This document shows, piece by piece, positions 59,779 through 64,000 of a stretch of DNA of 64,000 bases. The DNA lies in the NCBI RefSeq assembly GCF_014203545.1, contig NZ_JACHJG010000001.1, positions 434,001 to 498,000 on the forward strand, given 5' to 3'. The stretch is from Streptomyces netropsis. GTDB taxonomy: Bacteria > Actinomycetota > Actinomycetes > Streptomycetales > Streptomycetaceae. Made by a program: the position numbers and the translations under genes. A model generated the notes under the pieces. That model was not told the DNA's origin, did not search any database, and saw nothing but the letters and a program-made list of their open reading frames with translations. The stretch's first letter is position 1. Every line of letters begins with the position of its first letter.

Positions 59779-61092
59779 TCATGACCGAGGGGCGCCGCCC
59801 GCCGCCACGGTGATCACGGCCCGGATCTGCGCGGTGATCGCCTGCCGGTCCCGGACGAACGAGGGGTCCGTGATCCGCCCGGTGGCGGGATCGGTGTTGC
59901 CGGCGCCGAACCGCAGCACCGGCGTGTGCAGATGGCCGCCCGGGAGGTAGGGGCGCAGCGCGTCGCGCAGCAGCGTCGCCCGGTAGGCGATCTCGTTGGA
60001 GAGGTAGTCGCCCCCGCCGCCCTCGCGGGCCGTCGAGCCCGGCGTCGGCCCCTGGGCCCGGTGCACGGGCGTGGTGCCGCCCGCCGGGATCTCCGTGACG
60101 GCCGTGTTGTCGTACACCGGGTACGGGCCGGTCTTCGCGGCCAGGACCGCGTCGTAGGGCAGGGTCGTCGACGTCCACTGCGGCTGCGGGTGGACGGTCG
60201 GCACGCCCGGCGGCACGGGGACGGTCTCCGTGCGGGAGTCGCCCACGTTGTCCGGGAAGCCGCCGCGCCAGGCGCCGTTGGTGTGCTCCAGGTCGAAGCG
60301 GCCGTCCCGCCCCTGGCTGATCGTCGTGAACATGTCCGCCTCCCGCTGCCCGGACTCGAAGTGCGGCAGCAGAGTGCGCTCGACGTCACCGGCCGTGAAG
60401 TCCGCCCAGCGCACCGGGAAGAGCGCCGCCTCGATCCGCGCCGGACCGGTCGCCGTGTTCACGGTCGTGCCGTCCAGGGCGAGCGCGGCGGCGCCCGAGG
60501 GGTTGGAGCGCCGGATGTCGGAATCCAGCTGGAACGGGTCGAAGCCGGTGATCACGACGCGCTTGATCCCCCGGTCGCCCCGGGGCAGCTCGATGGAGTC
60601 CTGTCCGCGCGAGCCGCGCTCGACCTTCGCGACCAGCTGCTTCACCAAAGCCGCCCGCGCGTCCGCCGTCACGAACGCCGGCTTCCATTGGCGCAGCGCC
60701 CGCGTCATACCGAGGCGCGCCCAGTACAGCGGGCGGTCGTCGTCCCGGCTCAGGTCCCCGGAGCGCTCCGGAGCGGCCGAGCGGCCCTGCGCCCGGTCCA
60801 CGGCCCGCTGCCACAGCCGCCGCCCCTCGGCGGTCGCCAGCTGCTCGGCCTGCCCGGGGGTGCGCGTACGCGCCAGCGCGCGGGCGAAGCCGGGCGCCAC
60901 CCCGTCGAACCCCGAGCGGCGCAGGATCTCCTGCGGCACGGGGCCGGTGAGCCGCTCCTCCTCGGCGGTGAGTGGTGTGGCCGAGGGCTCCGAAGACGCT
61001 GCGGGAGCCGCGACGGCGGGGGTGGGCAACAGGGCGGCGCACGCGAGCAATGCGACGCCGAACGACATCCGGGCCTTCTCAATGGGTCTCAT
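59779..61092 (-). CDS. Secreted pyroglutamyl-peptidase-like protein with Cys replaced by Ser
   Basis: 437 residues from ATG 61092 (alternatives at 61110 and 61068). A signal peptide (RMSFGVALLACAALLPTPAVA) and a ~160-residue helical region precede a C15-type domain: VVITGFDPFQLDSDIRRSNPSG, the Glu block FDLEHTNG and the His block GGHLHTPVLRFGAGN. The block corresponding to catalytic YLCN reads YLSN, so the Cys is Ser. It is therefore probably not a normal cysteine peptidase; it may be inactive, or use Ser. The secreted form is also unusual for this family, which is normally cytoplasmic and about 210 residues. Confidence 0.82.
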   Translation of the reverse strand: MRPIEKARMSFGVALLACAALLPTPAVAAPAASSEPSATPLTAEEERLTGPVPQEILRRSGFDGVAPGFARALARTRTPGQAEQLATAEGRRLWQRAVDRAQGRSAAPERSGDLSRDDDRPLYWARLGMTRALRQWKPAFVTADARAALVKQLVAKVERGSRGQDSIELPRGDRGIKRVVITGFDPFQLDSDIRRSNPSGAAALALDGTTVNTATGPARIEAALFPVRWADFTAGDVERTLLPHFESGQREADMFTTISQGRDGRFDLEHTNGAWRGGFPDNVGDSRTETVPVPPGVPTVHPQPQWTSTTLPYDAVLAAKTGPYPVYDNTAVTEIPAGGTTPVHRAQGPTPGSTAREGGGGDYLSNEIAYRATLLRDALRPYLPGGHLHTPVLRFGAGNTDPATGRITDPSFVRDRQAITAQIRAVITVAAGGAPRS

Positions 61093-61182
61093 GAGCCGGA
61101 AGGAAATCATTGTGCGCGCATGGGCGGAAGGGAAGCACCCAACACCCGTTACGTACAGTCGGGTTCAGGCCACAATGACGAG

Positions 61183-61947
61183 ATGCGAATAGCCGAGTAC
61201 GCCGCCCCGCTGTTCTCGCCCGGGAGCGGTCAAGGGACCCGTCAGTTCGCCGAGTTGGGCATCGCGCTCCTGCTCGCCTCGCTCATCGGCCTCGAACGCG
61301 AGTTACAGCAGAAGAGCGCCGGACTGCGCACGCACACCCTCGTCGGTGTGGGCAGCGCGCTGTTCATGGAGGTGTCGGCGCACGGCTTCGGCGTGGCCGA
61401 ACTGGCAGGCATCCGCCAGGACCCCTCGCGGGTGGCCGCGCAGATCGTCTCCGGCATCGGCTTCATCGGCGGCGGCCTCATCTTCGTCCGCCGCGACGCG
61501 GTGCGCGGCCTGACGACGGCGGCCACGATCTGGCTGACCTGCGCCGTCGGCATGGCGTGCGGCGGCGGCCTGCCGCTGCTCGGCGCGGCGGCGACCGTGG
61601 TGCACTTCCTGGTCGTCCGCGGCTTCCCGGTGATGACGAGGCGGATGGCGGTGGCCCCGGTGGCGGAACAGGTGGAGCTGAGACTGTCCTACCGGACGCG
61701 CAGCGGGCTGCTGGGGCGGGTGCTGGAGCTGTGCACGAAGCGCGGCTTCCGGGTCACGGACGTACAGATCGACGCCGAGAGCCCCCCGCGCGGGGGCGAC
61801 AGCCGCGAGAAGGGCAAACACAAGGAGGCGGGCCTGGTGCTGAGCCTGGAGGGCAAGGGGTCCGCCCATCCGATCGTGGAGGAGCTGACGGACTGGGACG
61901 GCATCCGCGGCGTGGGCCTGCGCGCGCATCGCGACAGCACGGAGTGA
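61183..61947 (+). CDS. MgtC/SapB family membrane protein
   Basis: 254 residues from ATG 61183. Four to five spans with the family signatures LLLASLIGLEREL, RTHTLVGVGSALFM, ASQIVSGIGFIGGG-like (AAQIVSGIGFIGGGLIF) and TTAATIWLTCAVGMACG, then a C-terminal ACT-like cytoplasmic domain. The family is linked to Mg2+ limitation and intracellular survival in pathogens; here a role in cation or acid stress is plausible. CACAAT six bases before the ATG may be its -10. Confidence 0.9.
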   Translation: MRIAEYAAPLFSPGSGQGTRQFAELGIALLLASLIGLERELQQKSAGLRTHTLVGVGSALFMEVSAHGFGVAELAGIRQDPSRVAAQIVSGIGFIGGGLIFVRRDAVRGLTTAATIWLTCAVGMACGGGLPLLGAAATVVHFLVVRGFPVMTRRMAVAPVAEQVELRLSYRTRSGLLGRVLELCTKRGFRVTDVQIDAESPPRGGDSREKGKHKEAGLVLSLEGKGSAHPIVEELTDWDGIRGVGLRAHRDSTE

Positions 61948-62050
61948 CGGCACGGGGCGGTACGGGCCGACACCCGGGGACGTCGTCGGGAGGCGGGTGC
62001 CGGTGGTGGGTGTCAGGCTGGCTTCGCAGGCATCTGCGAAGGGAACACCC

Positions 62051-62860
62051 ATGATCACCACAGACTTCGTTCACGGCTCCCCCTGCTGGCTCGATATCGG
62101 CGCTCCGGACGTCCCCGCCACGGTCCGCTTCTACGGTTCGGTGTTCGGCTGGGAATTCCAGTCCTGGGGTTCGGACCCGGAAGCCGGTGAGTACGGCGGT
62201 TTCCGGCTGGACGGCAAGGGCGTCGGAGGCATCGGGCCGCTCACCGAGGAGGGGGCCCGCTCGGCCTGGATGATCTATTTCAAGACCGACGACGCCGATG
62301 CCACGGCCCAGGCCGTGGAGCGGCAGGGCGGCACGGTGCGGGTGCAGCCGTTCGACGCGAACGGGTGGGGCCGGATGGCCCAGCTCACCGACCCCCAGGG
62401 CGGGCAGTTCGCCGTCTGGCAGGCGGGGGAGAAGGCCCAGGGCGGCATGGAGGCCGCCGACCAGCCGGGCGCCCTGTGCTGGACCGAGCTCTACACCACC
62501 GACGCGGCCGGGGCGAAGGCCTTCTACGGCAGCCTCTTCGGCTGGACCACGCAGGACATGCCCCTGCCCGGCGACGGGGACGGGGCGTACTCCCTCATCA
62601 CCCCGGCGGGCCAGCCCGAGGAGCGGATGCACGGCGGCCTCATGCAGCTCCCGGCCAAGGACCTGTCCGTGAACGGCGGCCGCCCCTACTGGCACCCCGT
62701 CTTCGCCACGACGGACTGCGACGCCACGGTCGCCAAGGTCACCGAGAACGGCGGCAGCGTGCAGATGGGCCCGGAGGACGCGGAGGGCGTCGGCCGCCTG
62801 GCCGTCTGCATCGACCCCAACGGCGCGGACTTCGTGGTGCTCAAGCCGAGCGAGATGTGA
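62051..62860 (+). CDS. VOC family protein with two glyoxalase-like domains
   Basis: 269 residues from ATG 62051 (gaaggg upstream; the open frame begins at 61997). Two tandem beta-alpha-beta-beta-beta units: CWLDIGAPDVPATVRFYGSVFGWEF and CWTELYTTDAAGAKAFYGSLFGW, each ending with a DPQG/DPNG-type strand (TDPQGGQFAVWQ, IDPNGADFVVL). Such proteins are fosfomycin/bleomycin-resistance-like or glyoxalase-like; the function is not fixed by motif. Confidence 0.9.
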   Translation: MITTDFVHGSPCWLDIGAPDVPATVRFYGSVFGWEFQSWGSDPEAGEYGGFRLDGKGVGGIGPLTEEGARSAWMIYFKTDDADATAQAVERQGGTVRVQPFDANGWGRMAQLTDPQGGQFAVWQAGEKAQGGMEAADQPGALCWTELYTTDAAGAKAFYGSLFGWTTQDMPLPGDGDGAYSLITPAGQPEERMHGGLMQLPAKDLSVNGGRPYWHPVFATTDCDATVAKVTENGGSVQMGPEDAEGVGRLAVCIDPNGADFVVLKPSEM

Positions 62861-62979
62861 GCGCGGGTCGACGTCCCCGCGCCGAAGCCGGCGCGGGGAG
62901 GTTGACCGGCAACAACGTTCCGTAGATCCCTCTGCTTCGGCAGGGTCGTCCACGTGGTGGTTCACGGGGGCGGTCACGG

Positions 62980-63969
62980 ATGGACGGGGGTGGGGAGGTG
63001 TCCGCACAGCAGAGTGACACCGCGGGCCTGTCGGTGACGCTGAATGCCGAGGCGTGGGCCGAGACCACCGCTCTCACTGTGGGGCCCGCGAAGTTCCGGT
63101 TCGCCGATGCCTCGGCCTTCAGGGCCCACATCGACGTCATGCCCTTCGCGGGGGTGCAGCTCTCGTTCATGCGCTATTCGGCGCTGGTCTCGCAGAGAAC
63201 CCCGGAACTCATCAGACGGTCGGATCCGGAGCTGCTCCAGGTCGCTCTCATGCTGTCGGGGCGGCAAGGCGTCGAGCAGAACAGGAACAAGGTCCTGATC
63301 TCCCCGGGCGACATGGTGTTGTTCGACAGCTCACGACCGTTCGAGGGCTGTCTCGGCCCGCGAGAAGACGGCGGCTCGTCGGTGATGCTCCAGTTCCCCA
63401 GGCATCTGCTGCCACTGCCCGAGCCGCATATCGCGAGGGTATGCGCCGAAACGCTGCCCGGCACTCAAGGCGTCGGTCGCCTCCTGCGGCAATTCCTGCT
63501 GGGGCTGCACGAGGAATACCGGCACTGCACCCCCCACGACAGGCTGCGGCTGAGGAACACCACACTGGACATGGTGACCGCCATGCTGGCGCAATACACG
63601 GACGTAAAGGCGCCGTTGTCCCCGGAATCCCGTCGGCACCTCCTGTTCCGGACCCTCAGCTCCTTCATCGTCGAGAACCTGGACGACCCGGGCCTGACAC
63701 CCGACAGCATCGCCCAGGCCCACCACATATCCGTCCGCTACCTGCAACGGGTATTCCAGGAAGAAGGCAGCACCGTCACGACCTTCATCAAGCAACACCG
63801 TTTGGACCGGTGCCGGCATGATCTGGCCGATCCGGACCTGGCCGGGACCGCGATCAGCTCCATCGGCAGCCGCTGGGGCTTTGCCCACCCCTCCGACTTC
63901 TCGCGCGCCTTCCGCGCCTACATGGGAATGACGCCACGCGAGTACCGTCGGGCCGCACATACGGGCTGA
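62980..63969 (+). CDS. AraC-family transcriptional regulator
   Basis: 329 residues. An N-terminal AraC_binding_2-like domain (~25-200: FRAHIDVMPFAGVQLSFMRYS, ISPGDMVLFDSSRPF) is followed by two helix-turn-helix units (LTPDSIAQAHHISVRYLQRVFQEEG, HPSDFSRAFRAYMGMTPREYRR). It is of the FeaR/NphR type that responds to amines or aromatic compounds, but no catabolic genes are in view. ATG 62980 follows a G-rich tract; a GTG at 62998 is equally possible. Confidence 0.9.
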   Translation: MDGGGEVSAQQSDTAGLSVTLNAEAWAETTALTVGPAKFRFADASAFRAHIDVMPFAGVQLSFMRYSALVSQRTPELIRRSDPELLQVALMLSGRQGVEQNRNKVLISPGDMVLFDSSRPFEGCLGPREDGGSSVMLQFPRHLLPLPEPHIARVCAETLPGTQGVGRLLRQFLLGLHEEYRHCTPHDRLRLRNTTLDMVTAMLAQYTDVKAPLSPESRRHLLFRTLSSFIVENLDDPGLTPDSIAQAHHISVRYLQRVFQEEGSTVTTFIKQHRLDRCRHDLADPDLAGTAISSIGSRWGFAHPSDFSRAFRAYMGMTPREYRRAAHTG

Positions 63970-64000
63970 CGGCCGAGCTCGGTGGAGGCCGCTCCGTACC

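Overview
The window is chromosomal DNA of a Streptomyces or close relative. It is very GC-rich with strong G/C bias at third codon positions, TTA codons occur in only a handful of genes, many genes start at a GTG or directly behind a -10 box, and it carries typical Streptomyces families: MelC1/MelC2 tyrosinase, an Xre-DUF5753/DUF397 pair with an anti-sigma-like ATPase, an LAXTG surface protein, an HrdA-like sigma factor beside dnaG, and an EI24 protein.

Layout. 0.2-9.4 kb: a TTA-containing ArsR-type regulator convergent with a sugar ABC operon (two permeases, one lipoprotein), an APC permease, a small membrane protein, an SDR and a TauE exporter. 9.5-23.3 kb: an accessory island of secreted proteins. 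It holds an LAXTG protein, an ALF-repeat/AbfB protein, two tandem ricin-type beta-trefoil proteins, a second ALF protein, and a 1380-residue ALF/coiled-coil protein with a PIN-like C-terminus and a candidate immunity gene behind it. After it come decayed immunity-like ORFs, an orphan antitoxin-like ORF and two more secreted proteins. A diverged 52-bp direct repeat, derived from the 3' end of the LAXTG gene, brackets the central 9.7 kb, and a second repeat pair built on a gene-end terminator lies beyond it. 23.8-28.8 kb: melC1-melC2 (melC2 has a TTA codon), then a LysR gene divergent from a quinone reductase/hydrolase/SDR operon across a perfect operator palindrome. 28.8-36.4 kb: a TTA-containing membrane protein, the WhiJ-like pair with its ATPase, a secreted protease, small conserved genes, an isocitrate-lyase/PEP-mutase family enzyme and an adenine-deaminase-type enzyme. 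36.5-44.6 kb: conserved core with a SanA-like protein, dGTPase, FAD reductase, acetyltransferase, dnaG and sigma factor. 44.7-47.1 kb: xylulokinase-type kinase, YtxH protein, two identical tRNA-Asn genes and one CAT-anticodon tRNA.

47.3-52.6 kb: a second accessory stretch. It has an NLR-like NB-ARC/TPR protein whose N-terminus resembles a bacterial amyloid signalling motif, and a predicted glycosyltransferase/glycerophosphotransferase interrupted by 11.6 copies of a heptanucleotide repeat. Both alternative reading frames stop just after the repeat, so it looks like a phase-variation switch. 52.6-64 kb: mostly housekeeping or stress genes: thioredoxin, phosphatase, OsmC, class F sortase, MarR with a well-formed operator in front of a reductase, EI24, nitrilase, a Cys-to-Ser pyroglutamyl peptidase homologue, MgtC, a VOC protein and an AraC regulator.

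Recurring themes are leaderless genes with a TANNNT box 6-8 nt before the start codon, a dispersed short repeat that supplies stop codons to two genes, and TTA codons concentrated in accessory, secreted or regulatory genes, which suggests bldA control. The strongest leads are the phase-variable gene, the polymorphic-toxin-like island with its repeat boundaries, and the amyloid-motif NLR. All functions are inferred from sequence reading alone.
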